From Simmondsia chinensis (taxonomy: Eukaryota; Streptophyta; Magnoliopsida; Caryophyllales; Simmondsiaceae): DNA of 64,000 bases. The DNA is taken from the NCBI GenBank assembly GCA_018398585.1, contig JAGTTD010000026.1, forward strand, positions 4,407,001-4,471,000. The letters are read 5' to 3'. Both the position numbers and the translations under genes were made by a program. This document shows, piece by piece, positions 45,601 to 57,740 of the stretch (within the stretch, counting starts at the first letter, position 1; every line of letters begins with the position of its first letter). Under the pieces are notes generated by a model. It was not told the DNA's origin and did no database searches. It saw nothing but the letters and a program-made list of their open reading frames with translations.

Positions 45601-46002
45601 GTGGCGAGTGCTGCGTGGTGAGGATCGCGGCTACAGTGGGGTGCGGTGAAGATCTCTACTTCCGATGATAATCCAGCAGTGAGGGTTTTGCAGGACCTAC
45701 AAGTTCAGCTGTAAGTTCAGCTGTTAGGGTTTTTCTCTCCTCTCTCTCACGAAGATGGTGGTGATCTCTCAACTCGGGGCTTAATTCAAATGGGTTGGGC
45801 CAATTACTCTACAAAAAAAAAACTTAATTTGCAATTGAGTATTATTGGGTCTAGTGGGTTTACCCATTTAAACCCACAAGACCCATGGCTCATTATACTA
45901 CTATCCATTTAAACCCAATTACCCATCAGAACCAACCCAACTAGACCCAAATTAAATGAGTTGCGTGGATCATGGGTTGACCCATACCCATGATCAACCC
46001 TA
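42619..46002 (-). mobile_element. hAT DNA transposon, full length, inactive
   Basis: Ends TAGGGGTATTCA and, complemented, TAGGGTTGATCATGGG form short imperfect inverted repeats. The 8-bp duplication gatattgc is perfect (42611-42618 and 46003-46010). Copy A is uninterrupted here. Subterminal regions have many GGGTTT/AAACCC and TGGGTCC words, probable transposase-binding sites. One transposase gene occupies 43342-45282. A 19-bp C-run lies at 43063-43081. Confidence 0.93.
43342..45282 (-). pseudogene. hAT transposase (BED finger, RNase H-like core, hAT dimerisation domain)
   Basis: From the start at 45282: BED zinc finger (SEIWNHFTEI...CNYCGNDF...TSLWKHVQKC, residues about 29-72), then the core with CLTAHFI, VDNASSNDVAVQRL and LHIRCSAHILNLIVK. 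A TAG stop at 44329-44331 follows FKACC; frame continues with LDVPTRWNSTFSMLEVAL and SNSYFHEVFAIEELL. A second break occurs near 43910-43970. The C-terminal dimerisation domain (VDKYLEEGL, FDILEWWKSNSSRCQVLSKV, IPVSTVASEFAFGTSG, LLCPQDWL) is intact and ends in a run of E/L/D residues. It resembles the RICESLEEPER/DAYSLEEPER type. One stop plus one break make it non-functional unless read through. Confidence 0.92.
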
Positions 46003-47169
46003 GATATTGCCTCCTCCTTGTGGCTTTAGTCTTAATTTGTAGGTGTCTATTTGTGCTGTTCATATATTCAACTTATACAATTAAAAGTTATATATTTAGA
46101 CTCTCTTTTATATAGTAATATTCTATTGTGAAATATACTTGTTTGGACTTTTTGATATTCGTTATTATATATTTGATGATTGTAATGCTAATTTTGCAAC
46201 AATGTATAAATTGCTTTGGTGCGTGTGCCAAAATTGGGTAAGCAAGTTTATAGTTTGGTGTGCTGTGTGGTTCTTTGTATTTTTTTAGTTTTGCATTTAT
46301 CTTTTTATTATAGCTGTTCAATGTTTTTTTAATTTTATTTTTATTTTTTATTTTTATAATTAGGAGGAGTAGATCCTCGTAAGTACAGGAATAAGGCCTC
46401 CGTAGGTATATGCGCCCAAAAAGAGACAATAATCGCAAAGAAGGAAAAGAAAATTAAAAGTAAATCCTTGATAGATATGCGTCATGGTATACACCAGACT
46501 GAAGTGCCCTAGCTTCACCTATACCCCACTTCCACTTAAGTTGTTCTATGTTTTTATAGATTTACATCAATATGCTTGTAACTTTTAAGAAAACAATTAG
46601 CACAAAAGTAAAGCGAATTCCCTAGTTATGCTGACAGCTCTAGCTTTTCAATGGAATCAAATGAGTCTTGACAGAATAAATAATGTCAATATAATTTAAC
46701 CGATTGGCTTAAAATATGCTACATACTTTAACTTCGAAAATTTAGAAATTGATAGAATTGTATTAGGTGCAACTGTATAAGTTAGCAAAAAATTAAACCT
46801 CATGGAGAATCCTTAACAATATGAAACCAAGAGTCATTACTTGATTCGAAGCAATTATTTTGTTAACACGACATCTCCATCCACCATTGTAAGGACAACT
46901 TTTGATGATTGCCATTGACAGCCATTTCCATATCATAGGACATCACGACTGTATCTATATCCACTTCCTTTGGACTTTATTCATTGTACTAGATGGTATT
47001 TGACCTTGACCATTGTTGATATCTAGAAGAATCCATCACCATCATGTACCCTTCAAAGCTAGGCCCCATGTATATCCGGCTTTGATCATGTCAAGCAATT
47101 CAAGCTACGAACTTGACTAAATCCGTTGGAATGTATTATATACCGTTTGAAGATTTTAACCTCCTAATA

Positions 47170-47345
47170 CTTATCAAATAATAATAATAATAGTGGTAGC
47201 AATACTAATAATACTAATAATAATAACAGCAACAACAACAGCAACAATAACAACAATAATAATAGTAATAATAATAATGATAATGAAACAACAAGAACAA
47301 GAACAAAAACAACAGGAAAAACAACAATAATAATCATAATAACAA
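47170..47345. repeat. Degenerate trinucleotide repeat (AAT/AAC)n
   Basis: About 175 bp of AAT, AAC and AGT triplets. Copy A has a short AAC stretch at 32177 and an AAT-rich stretch near 32810-32845, on either side of the LTR-like insertion, suggesting that insertion entered a pre-existing microsatellite. Confidence 0.85.
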
Positions 47346-47400
47346 GGAATAACCACGGAAAACCTATATTATGGATTAGTAGCTTATATTGGACTACAAA

Positions 47401-47955
47401 CAGGGGCGGATCCACCTAAGTATCACCGGGAGCATGGGACCCCTTGTGGCCCATGTGCTGAATTTCAATTATTAGTGGTGTCTTATTATAATTTTTAAAT
47501 ATGGGTATAAAAAAAAAAAAAAAAAAAAGAATGGTGCCCCCTGTCATAAATACACTCTAGTTTAATGGTTGATGTTATGTTCACTATTTTTGAGGTCAAG
47601 GGCTCAAGGCCACCAAGTCTCAACTTTTTGAAATATTTTAATTTTGATTCTTTTAAAGTTATGGCTCTTTATTTTCAAGCATTATAAACCCTATATAATA
47701 TACTAACACTAATAGATTCATATTTTTTTATTATTCTTTTTTTGAAAAATACTAAGTTCTAATTTTATTTCACTTATATGAAACTTTTTTTTTTGGTTGC
47801 ATTAGTATAATTGTCTCATTTTTTATTTTGTCTATAATTTTTGCTTTTAAATGCTTTCAACTACCTAAATCTTAATCAAAATGTTATTCCTCATATTTTT
47901 TTAATCAAGTAATAGTACATGCCCCTACTGAATGAAATTTCTAGATCCGCCATTG
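47401..47955. mobile_element. hAT-type MITE, 555 bp
   Basis: Termini CAGGGGCGGATC and, complemented, CAATGGCGGATC are inverted repeats. The 8-bp duplication actacaaa is perfect (47393-47400 and 47956-47963). Copy A reads ATACAAATGTTGAC across the site (about 32893), the empty state. The element contains an A20 run and no gene. Confidence 0.9.
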
Positions 47956-48306
47956 ACTACAAATGTTGACATTTTAACATATTTATTTTGGAAACTACAC
48001 AAATAGCTTGATATAAAAATTTTGGACAAGCTTGAGATTAATGGGTGCCAATTGGCACCCGTTAACACAATAAGATTAAAGAGAAAGGGGATAATAAGGA
48101 AAGGAAGCAAAAGAATTACGGTATTGCCAGCTTCAATTTCTAAATTAAAATACAAAAATAATTCAATTTTTACTTTTTTTTTTTTTTTTTTTTGGCCATC
48201 TTTTAAAACAAGATTCACCTAACTTACATTGATAACACGCATTGGACACCACTAACATGAACATATAACTTAAGATACAATAATGAAATGACGTTGCTCA
48301 AAGATA

Positions 48307-49194
48307 TCACAATAATCCATTTTCATTGGCATGTCCGGCAAAACCCTCGTTCATGTAGAATTTGAACTTCGTCGCTGCACTTTCTGGTACACAAACATAT
48401 AGTCTCTTAGAGCGAAGTTCACCAGCAACTGGAAGGAGCAAACAACAAATACCCTTAGCTAAAAGTCCCATATAGACAGGCTTTCCTCCTCCAAAATCCA
48501 CATAATCTAATCTTAATCTGCACCCCTGTGACATAAGCTTACACTCATATATATCAACAGTTATCGCTCTATCCTCTAACAAATCTACTATTGACCTTAC
48601 ATAATCCTTAGTGAGGCAATCCTTAGCTTGTTGAACTAACTCATCCCCATGACTAAAGTTTCTAGAGACTAAATCTTCTATTGTTGCCTTGGCAGATGCC
48701 CAAACTACTCCATGTCTATAATATCCTTCTCCTAGAGCTGGCCTTAGCTTCTTCCTTATGCTAATGGGGAAAAGGAGCTTGATTTTGAGTAAGCATAGAA
48801 GATCCAAAGATTGAACACAAGCACGCCATGTGTAAGTTGCTAGGGCTTCAACGTTGGTGCATTTGAGGTGCCCTTTAAGACGAAGGATTTGGGAGAGGCT
48901 AAATGTAATGGAAATTGGCACTAGCAGCTGAGATTTTAAATACTAAATGTTGCTCGTTTTAGCATTTTCAGGGATAAAATGGGAACATGCAAAGTTCGTA
49001 TGGGTAGGTAATTGTAAATGTAGTCTAGGTTTTAACGAGTGGCGAGTATGGACCGGTGTGATTGGTGGATCTGAATCAGGGTGGGAAGTAAATGTGCCCA
49101 AGCGTTGAGGAAGTGAGAGCTACCAATGCCATCGCAAATGCAAATGGTTGACTGTAGTGCACATAATCATCCCACCACACATAAGATTAGTCAC
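48307..49194 (-). pseudogene. BAHD acyltransferase exon 2, dead paralogue
   Basis: Aligns throughout to exon 2 of 33255-39003. Lesions: acceptor AG changed to AT (49195); a 1-bp insertion inside the HxxxD codons (about 49139-49147); a 1-bp deletion near 49090; and a Gln codon turned to TAG at 48943-48945. The last 204 codons remain open and contain DFGGGKPVYMG, closer to the family DFGWG motif than the intact gene. Exon 1 is not present here; the intron is cut by the Athila insertion at 50255. Confidence 0.92.
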
Positions 49195-49241
49195 ATGTAG
49201 AGTAAAATATGTGAAATTTTTGTGAACGTTTATGTTTTAGA

Positions 49242-49277
<36 letters not shown>

Positions 49278-49490
49278 AAACGTGCTTTTTTTCTTATGTA
49301 GAATATCCCATTTAAGCATCTTGGCTGGGGACGACAGCCTTACTTATGTGGATATCCAATGAGTCTTTAATGTGAGTATCTAATGATTATTTATAAAATC
49401 ACCTATTAGTTATTATTAGTTTTTATAATCCAATTATATTTTGCTACAATATATGATTCAAATTGAGTAATTAAAATTGAATAAATATTA

Positions 49491-49751
49491 TAACAACAAC
49501 AACAACAAAAACAACAACATACCCAGTGCCTCAAGGGTTCCCGCATAAGCAAGGTCTGGGAGGGGTGGTTGTACGCAGCATTACCCCTTTAGGATATAAT
49601 CCTGGCGAGAGGCTATTTCCTAGGACCCCCAACCTGACAGGGTTGGCAACACGAGGACTTTCCAGGAGGTTACCCATCCTGGTACTACTCTCGCCAAAGC
49701 ATGCTTAATTTCAGAGTTCTAATAGAATCTGGTGCCTTAGTGCCTGATAAA
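49491..49751 (-). mobile_element. 5S-rRNA-headed SINE, copy 3
   Basis: On the minus strand: 5S-like head from 49751 (GGCACTAAGGCACCAGATTC; A box GCTTTGGCGAGAGTAGTACC; GGATGGGTAACCTCCTGGAA), then GTCCTCGTGTTGCCAACCCT, the Au-like body (TAGCCTCTCGCC, GCTGCGTAC, TTATGCGGGAACCCTTGAGG) and a TTG-rich tail. A perfect 13-bp duplication, tgaataaatatta, flanks it (49478-49490 and 49752-49764). Absent from copy A. Confidence 0.93.
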
Positions 49752-50254
49752 TGAATAAATATTACTAATTTGATAAAAAATTGGACAAGTATAGAGATGA
49801 CTATGGCAGGTATAGAGTGGGACAGAGTACGGGTATGGTGAGGGTGCAATATCATACTAGGACCTGTCCCCATACCCTTGCATGCGTCATGTATGCTAAG
49901 CCTGTACTCTCTAACAGCCTCACTTATTTCTATATCCACCCCATCATTGGTAATGGATTTTACTATACTGATGTGTAAATAAAGTCAACATTCTGATGCA
50001 CACTGGAGTTCTTAAAAAAAAAAAAAACAGATTTTACTAAAACAAGTTAAATTAGCTATGACATGACTTATATTATGCCATAGAAGACTATTTAAAAACA
50101 AATATTTTTATTTTTAGAATTAGACTAAATAACTAATATAACGGTGAACAAAACATAAGATGTCAAGATACATTTAACAGTATGAGCTATTTATAACATA
50201 GGTCTTTATACTTTTTTATTGTGTCAATTTAGATCTAGTGCTTTTAGTTGTGCC

Positions 50255-51631
50255 TGAAAAGTCCAAATTAGTATATGATTATTCATATCATTTAGATTCA
50301 TTTTGTAACTATTTTACATCAAATTTTTATCGTTCTTGCTCTTTTGGCTCCTATTGTTATTTTGTTTTGCAAAAACACTCATTTTATGTTTTGTTTCTTG
50401 TAGGTTTTATCATCAATATCAACAAGTGGAAGCAAGATACATCAAACAAAAGCAAAAAATAGGCAAAACACATCAAAGCACACGGCTAAAGCAAGGATGA
50501 ACAGTAGGCATGGACATTTTGTACAAATTGTTCACTTCAAGAAAACATACAACTTGCAAAAAAAGACTGAGTTTGGGCAGTTGAAGGCTGAAAAAAAAAA
50601 AAAAAAAAAGAAGCTAAAGTTCAACTTGCAAAGAAGGGGCGACAAAGATGTGCAATAAGGTTTAGGCTTGTAAAATTTTTTATTCTAAGTAGTTCCAACC
50701 TCATGTACTATCAATAAGGAGGTCTTGGAAGTGTTTTAGGATCAATTCACTTAGCAAAATCCAAATATAAAGTAGAGAAAGATAGGTAAAACCGTGAGAG
50801 AGGGGAAGGAGTGAAGGAAGAAAGTTTGGTTTGTAATTTTGCATTTTTTAAGTTCTTTCTATCCTTTACTTTCTTAATTCATGGATTTTGTATTAGTGTT
50901 TCTTTATGTTATGTATACCATTAATTAATTATGTCTTCCCAAGGCTACGATGTAGCCTAAGTTGTAATATACACTCTTTTCTAATTCAACATATTCAAAG
51001 TTTGTTTATTGCGATATTTGAGTGTTTATCATTGTTCTTCATGAGTTTTGAATGCTTGATCACCATTCAAAGCCTATAATGATTCATAATGAGTTCGAGA
51101 GAAGATTTATGATTAATGCTAAACTGAAAAACAACGGAAATTGAGTGAATGCTAGAGAGAGGTTAGCCCGATTTGTGTAATCTTAAGTGAAAATCATGGA
51201 TATTCAAAACTCTTTTCTTATTTAAATTCATGCAAGAGATTGATGGATTAGTATGTAAAAGAGCATTCTAAATGTTGCTCGAGAGAGAATATTTAGTAAA
51301 TTAGGATTTTCGACCATCAACACGTAATAACAACTTGAATATCGAGAATAGAAAGGCGTATTAATGCAACTAGGTAAAATCGGATGCCTTTGATTTCATT
51401 AAATTATAAAAATCATTTAGAATCAGTACACCTTTCATAGAATCAGTAAACATTTTTGTTCTTTTCATTTTGTTTTGTTTCATATCAAAAACTTCAAATT
51501 TTGATCTTTTAAATAGTGCCGAAACTACTAATTTCGGTACTCATTCAATAACAATCCTTGTGGGATGATACTTTACTCATTTCTATCTTACTTGATACGT
51601 CCACTTGCTAAGAAATATATAATAAGCATCA
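50255..51631 (+). repeat. Athila 5' LTR
   Basis: Starts TGAAAAGTCCAAATTAGTAT, ends ATAAGCATCA, 1377 bp. Near the end is AATCCTTGTGGGATGATAC, the variant of the conserved LTR-end motif in this group. Two poly(A)-rich stretches lie near 50590-50610. Confidence 0.88.
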
Positions 51632-51637
51632 AGTTTT

Positions 51638-51655
51638 TGGCGCCATTACTGGGAT
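51638..51655 (+). other. Primer-binding site, tRNA-Asp type
   Basis: TGGCGCCATTACTGGGAT differs by a few bases from the Athila consensus primer site. It lies 6 bp after the LTR. Confidence 0.8.
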
Positions 51656-52272
51656 TGTTCTTATTTGAATGATATTGATACAAACTAGTTTTAGCACTAA
51701 TTTGAGGATGTTTTTTTTTTTTTTTTTTCTCAAATTTGTAAATTTTGTTTAATTTTATAGAAGAAATTTATTTTCTTTCATTTATTTTATTCACTTGATT
51801 TTATTTGTAAGGTTTGTTTTACTTGAAAAATTCATATAGCACCCCCTTAAAAATTTTGTTTTTGTTAAGTTTTGTTAAGATTGTGTCATTTTGTTGTTTT
51901 TCGTGTGTTTTCTCTTTATTTTCATCTTTCTTTTACTTATAAGTTCACTTTCATAAAATTTTCAAAGTTAAAGTTGTTATTTTAAAGTTTTTTAAAAACA
52001 TTAGTATTGCTACCCTCCTCCCCCTTCTAGTTTTGTATTACATTGTCATACTTTTAACTTTTCTTTTTAGTTTTATCATTCTTTTGACTTTTTAATACAC
52101 CTAGATAAGTTTTTCAAAGTTAAGTTTGTATTTTTAAAGTTTTTCAAAATATTAGTATTACTACTTTTTAAAATTTGGCCTAGTTTAGCTTTTTATTGTA
52201 TTGTAGTATTTTTGTTCTTTCTTATTATTGTTATCTTTTTTTTGACTTTTAAGTTTATGTTTCTTACTTTGT
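51656..52272 (+). other. Athila untranslated leader
   Basis: T-rich, no ORF. Contains two copies of a TTTTCAAAGTTAA...TTTTTAAAGTTTTT block (about 51957 and 52112), a short internal duplication. Confidence 0.55.
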
Positions 52273-54004
52273 ATGCAAAGTCAAAACGAAAACAAAATAA
52301 TTCCTTTGGATCCTAAAATCGAAAGAACACTTTGACAAATCAGGAAAACCAAACGAACTGAAACAATGGCTAATGAAAATAATGATAATGAAAGAGCTTT
52401 AAAGTATTGTGCTGTCCCAACTGTTGGAGGATGCACTTCTAGCATCCGACTTCCACCCATACAAGCAAACAATTTTGAAATAAAACGCGCGATAATACAA
52501 ATAATTCAACAAACGGTTTAGTTTGGCAGTCTACCCAGTGAGGACCTGAATCTACATATCACTAACTTTCTTAAGATATGTGATACATTTAAGCACAATG
52601 GCATTAGTGATGATGCCATTTGCTTAAGATTATTCCTGTTCTCACTAAGGGATAAGGCCAAGGCATTGTTAATGTCTTTGCCACCAGGTACCATCACCAC
52701 ATGGGATGATTTGGTACAAAAATTTTATGCTAAATGATTTTCACCAGCCAAACTGAAGAATGACAATACGTCTTTTACGCAATATGATATGTAATCATTG
52801 TATGACATGTGGAAACGCTATAAAGAGCTTTTCAAAAAATTGTTGGATGTAAGTTCAAACATTTTACAATGGTTTGGCACATAATACCCAAACAATGGTG
52901 GATGCAGCTACGGGAGGAGCCCTAAGCAACAAGACACCAGACGAAGCATACGAGTTGCTAGAGGTAATGGATAGAAACAACTACATAAGAACAGCTGATC
53001 AAACAATGCAAGGGAAACCTGTAGGTATTCACGAAATAGACACATTAACCACATTATCCGCTCAAATTTTGATGATTCAGAAATAGTTGGGTAACATAGT
53101 TGTTAATGCCATACAAGCTCTTATGCTAACATATGAGTTTTCTGTAGGAAATCATGCGAGCATAGAATGTCAGACATGGAACCCCTTTGCCACAACCTCT
53201 TCAAATCACGAGCAAGCCAATTTTGTTTCAAATTTTCAAAAATCACAACACAATCCTTACTCCAACACTTACAATCTCAGGCAGAGAAACCATCTAAAAT
53301 TTTTATAGAGTAACTTAGGGATTAAAAAATAGCCCATTCACACATAACCATAAGAGAAAATTAACCTCGAAGATATGTTCAATAAGTTTATGCAAGAAAG
53401 CAAAATTTTCATGCACGAAACACAAACAAATCTTCGAAATCAAGAAGCTGACATCCGAAATCAAGAAGCTTCAATTAGAAATGTTGACACCCAAATCAAA
53501 TGAATTTTAAACCAACTCCCTGAATGTTCTCGAGGTTCCTTGCCTAGTAACATAGTTACTAACCCACGAGTGCATGTTAAAGTAATTGAATTACGAAGTG
53601 GGAAAACTCTGAAGGAACCGACTCAGATAACCAAGACCGCACAAAATGAACAACCCCTAATCGACCTGTTCACAGTTGTGAACCAAGAAATTGAGAATAA
53701 GGAAGGAACCAAAATCCAAAACAATGATGAACCAAAAAAGAGCTGAACCTCAACCTTACAAACCGAAGGTCTTGTTCCCTCAACGTTTGAAAAGGAAAAA
53801 AGCGGACAAACAATTTGCTAAATTTTTAGAAGTTTTCAAAAAATTACATATTAATATCCCTTTTGCTGATATGTTAGAGCAGATGCCCAAATATGCAAAA
53901 TTTATGAAGGAAATCTTATCTACAAATGGAAGTTGGGAGAACGAAATAGTGGCACTAACTGAAGAATATAGTGCCATACTCCAAAGAAGTTACTTCCCAA
54001 GCTA
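52273..54004 (+). pseudogene. Athila gag
   Basis: The start at 52273 (MQSQNENKIIPLDPKIERTL) is followed by a stop where Arg is expected. Recognisable Athila gag: IQANNFEIKRAIIQIIQQ, LHITNFLKICDTFKHNGISD, LFLFSLRDKAKALLMSLPPG and TWDDLVQKFYAK, then the mid-region GGALSNKTPDEAYELLEVM. The C-terminal linker with VIELRSGKTLKEP and LKRKKADKQFAKFLEVFKKL precedes the protease. At least six stops or frameshifts. Confidence 0.88.
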
Positions 54005-54480
54005 AAAGATCTAGGGAGTTTCACTACACCTTGCACTATTGGCGCCATTAGCTTTGATAAAGATTTATGTGATTTAGGTGCAAGCACTAGTTTAATGTCT
54101 CTCTCTATGTTCAGAAAGCTTGGCTTAGAAGAGGTGAAACCAACTAAAGTATCTCTCCAACTTGCGGATAGATCGATCAAGTATCCAAGAGGTGTGGTTG
54201 AAGACGTCTTAGTGAAGGTTGACAAATTCATCTTTTCAATTGATATTATAGTACTCAATATGGAAGAGGATTGCGAGATACCTCTTATTCTTGGATGACC
54301 TTACCTCACTACAGGAAGAACCCTGATCAATGTGCAACAAGGGAAGCTTATTTTAAGAGTGCAAGATGAATAGGTAGCCTTCAACGTTTTTAATGCTATG
54401 AAATTCCCCACTGACATGGATTCTTGTTTTGAGGTTGATATTATAGACAATTTGGTTGCCGAGAAGTTGAGGGACACATT
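54005..54480 (+). pseudogene. Athila aspartic protease
   Basis: Reads CTIGAISFDKDLCDLGASTS, where DLGAS is the active-site motif of this group and is retained. Then MFRKLGLEEVKPTKVSLQLA, SIKYPRGVVEDVLVKVDKF and CEIPLILG. Stops follow ILG and near 54370. Confidence 0.85.
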
Positions 54481-56250
54481 CCACTTGAATGGTGTCTAAC
54501 AAAGTCAGGGACCTGAGACATTGAGATTGAATTGATACGGGAATGTGCCCAATATCTAGAACACTGAGAACCTGTCGATTCGCACCATGAAGCAAGAGTA
54601 GAGGACATACAAGCGATTGAAACTTAGCAGAGAATAGGGGAAGATGAGCCTTCAAATATCGAGCTCAAGCCATTGCCATCTCATCTCAAGTATGCTTATC
54701 TTGGAAATTCTAACACTTATGCTGTTATTATTAATGCTTCTTTGAGTAATATCAAATAGGAAAGGTTGATTAGAGTTCTAAGGGAGCTTAAATTAGCCAT
54801 CGGATGGACCCCTTCAGACATCAAGGGAATTAGCCCTTCCTTATGCATGCATACAATTCTCATGGAAGATAGCTTCAAGCCTACCATGCAACCACAACGT
54901 CGATTAAACCCTGCTATGAAGGAGGTGGTAAGGAAAGAATTTGCCAAGTTATTAGATGCTGGGATCATTTATCCCATATCTGATAGTCCGTGGGCAAGTC
55001 CAATACAAGTAGCTCCAAAGAAAGGGGGGGGGGGGGGGGGGGGGGGGGGATAACTGTGGTAGACAATGAGAACAATGAGCTCATCCCTACTAGGACCATC
55101 ATAGGGTGGAGGGTATGTATAGATTACAGAAAATTTAATGATGCCACCCGAGAAGACCATTTTCCCTTACCATTCATTGATCAAATGTTAGAAAAACTTG
55201 TTGACCATTTGTATTGCTGTTTCCTTGATGGTCATTTGAGATACAACCAAATTGCCATAGCAGCAGAAGATCAAGAAAAAACCACTTTTACTTGTCCATA
55301 TGTTACCTTTGCCCATAGGAGAATGCCTTTTAGATTATGCAATGCTCCTGCCACATTTAAGCGGTGTATAATTGCAATCTTTAGTGACATGGTGGAAATT
55401 TTCATAAAAGTATTTAGGAATGATTTTTTAGTCTTTGGTGTCTCATTTGATGATTGTTTAGCTGACCTCTTGATGATCTTGCAAAGATGCACTAACATTA
55501 AGCTTGATTTAAATTGAGAGAAATGTCATTTCATGGTGCATGAAGGAATTGTGTTAGGGCATATAATTTTGAAAAAGGGAATTGAGGTTGATAGACCAAA
55601 AATTGAAGTGATAGAGCAATTACCACCCCCTACTAATGTTAAGGGCGTTTTAAGTTTCTAGGGTTATGTAGGTTTCTATAGAAGGTTTAGTACGGACTTC
55701 TCTAAGATCACTAAGCCTATCTACAATTTATTAATGAAGGATGTCCCTTTTAACTTTGATAGTGACTATATGCATGCCTTTGAAACTTTGAATGAAAAAC
55801 TAGTATCAACATGAATAATCATAGCACCCGATTGGACCTTGCACTTTGAACTTATGCGTGATGCTAGTGACTATGCAATAGGGGCTGTGCTAGGGCAAAG
55901 AAGGAATAAAAATTTTCATGTAATTTACTATGCTAGTAAGAATTTAACAGATGCACATGTTAACTGTGCTACCACCGAGAAGGAGCTACTGGCTATTATT
56001 TTTGCATTTGACAAATTTTGTTTCTACTTGCTAAATTCTAAGGTAATTTTTTAGACTGATCATTTTGCTCTTAAATACCACTTTGTAAAATAGGAAGCAA
56101 AACTGAGACTGATAAGAAGGATTTTATTGCTTCAAGAATTCAATTTAGAAATCCGGGATAAAAAAGGAACAGAGAATGTGGTGGCGGATCATTTATCACG
56201 CCTTGAACGAGAGGACGAAAGTCCCTCTATCAATAAAAAAATTCCCAGAT
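54481..56250 (+). pseudogene. Athila reverse transcriptase and RNase H
   Basis: RT starts in the frame at 54766 (LKLAIGWTPSDIKGISPSLC, RLNPAMKEVVRKEFAKLLDA). A G26 run (55024-55049) replaces the usual Lys-Lys-Gly-Gly codons. Then GWRVCIDYRKFNDATREDHF, FLDGHLRYNQIAIAAEDQEK, RLCNAPATFKRC and KVFRNDFLVFG, where active copies have F/Y-M-D-D, so the catalytic Asp pair is broken. RNase H keeps RDASDYAIGAVLGQR, YASKNLTDAHVNCATTEKEL, and ends [10 protein letters not shown]. Stops are frequent. Confidence 0.88.
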
Positions 56251-57740
56251 GAAAGTCTTATGATAGTAAGAAAAAATCCTAATTAACCATGGTACGCTGG
56301 CATTGTTAACTATTTGGTTGCACAGGAGTTACCCAAGGACATGACCTATCAACAAAAGAAGAAGTTCTTCACTAATTTAAAGCACTATCTTTGGGAAGAA
56401 TCATTTTTATATAAGCATTATGCAGAGCAAATCTTAGGAGGTGTGTACCTGAAGAAAAAATTGAATACATTCTGCATCATTGTCATTTCTTGGAAGCTGG
56501 TGGTCATTACGGTGGAACAAGGACTGGAGCTAAGCTTCTACAATTAGGATTTTATTGGCCTACACCTTTAGAAATTCTTTCAAATTTGTGAGTAAAAGTG
56601 ATCGATGTTAAAGTACTGGAAATATTTCCAGGAGACATGAAATGCCACTAAACAACATTTTAGTTGTTGACTTATTTGATATTTGGGGGATTGATTTCAT
56701 GGGTCCTCTACCTTTATCATTTTTTAACAGATTTATTTTTGTTGCCGTAGATTATATATCAAAGTGGGTTGAAGTAGCCACTTTTCCAACTAATAAAGCA
56801 AGAGTTGTGGTCAATTTTATAAGAAAGAACATCTTTTCTCGATTTGAAACTCGTAGAGCAATTATAAGTGATCGAAAGAAACACTTTTTTAACCGTCAAC
56901 TTAAAGCTTTATTGAGTAAGTATAGAGTCACGCACCATGTGGATGCTCCATACCATTCTCCAACAAGTGGTCAAGTGGAAGTTTCAAATCGAGAATTGAA
57001 AACTATTCTTGAAAAGACAGTTAGTGCTTCTAAAAAAGATTGGTTGAAAGAGTTAGATGATGCACTATGGGTATATAAAAGCATTCAAAACACCAATTAG
57101 AATGTCTCCATATTGACTGGTTTATGGCAAGGTGCGTCATTTACCAATAGAATTGGAACATAAGGCATTTTGGGCAATAAAAACCTTGAATTTCAACTTA
57201 GAAGCTGCAGGAGATTAGAGAATACTGCAAACCTATGAAATGGATGAGTTCAGGAATGAAGCCTATGAAAATGAACGAATTTACAAGGACCGAACCAAAA
57301 GATGGCATGACAAGCACATTCTGAACAGAGCATTCGTAATTAGGCAAAAAGTTTTACTTTTTAACTCCTGATTACAACTTTTCCCAGGGAAATTGCGTTC
57401 TAGATGGCCAGGACCCTTTGTTGTAACTCGTGTCTTTCCATATGGTACCGCCGAGATTTAAGATGAGAAGAAGGAAACATTCAAAGTTAATGGTCAAAGG
57501 CTGAAACCTTATATGATAGAGAGCTCGAGCCACAAAAGTCCTCCGTTTATATCAACGAAGTTGAATGATCCACCCAAAAGTCGAGCTAATGACTATAACT
57601 TAAGCACTTCTTGGGAGGCATTTCAGGTTATCCTTTCCTTACTTCTTTTCTTTCAATTTCCTTTAATTTTTTTATTTTCTAATATTTTTGTACATTTTGT
57701 TCAACAGATTTTTGAAACAAGCTTGGGGGTAACTTGATGA
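56251..57740 (+). pseudogene. Athila integrase
   Basis: Zinc region: [20 protein letters not shown], then [13 protein letters not shown]. Core: [12 protein letters not shown] (first Asp kept), [23 protein letters not shown] (usually SDGGSHF; Asp kept, neighbours changed), [20 protein letters not shown] (Glu kept). C-terminal part: [25 protein letters not shown] and NGQRLKPYM. Frameshifts lie near 56590 and 57100. Confidence 0.88.

Larger units (their letters stand above)
42360..50254. repeat. Segmental duplication, copy B
   Basis: Counterpart of 30300-35000, expanded by a hAT element (42619-46002), a hAT MITE (47401-47955) and a SINE (49491-49751), and cut by the Athila LTR at 50255. For each insertion copy A shows an unoccupied equivalent. 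The stretch 46033-47165 holds copy-B versions of the sequences at 31180-32170 with no intact gene. Confidence 0.88.

Noticed and set aside
47164..47415. Leucine-rich membrane protein ORF on the minus strand
   Set aside because: Produced by the AAT/AAC triplet repeat read in frame.
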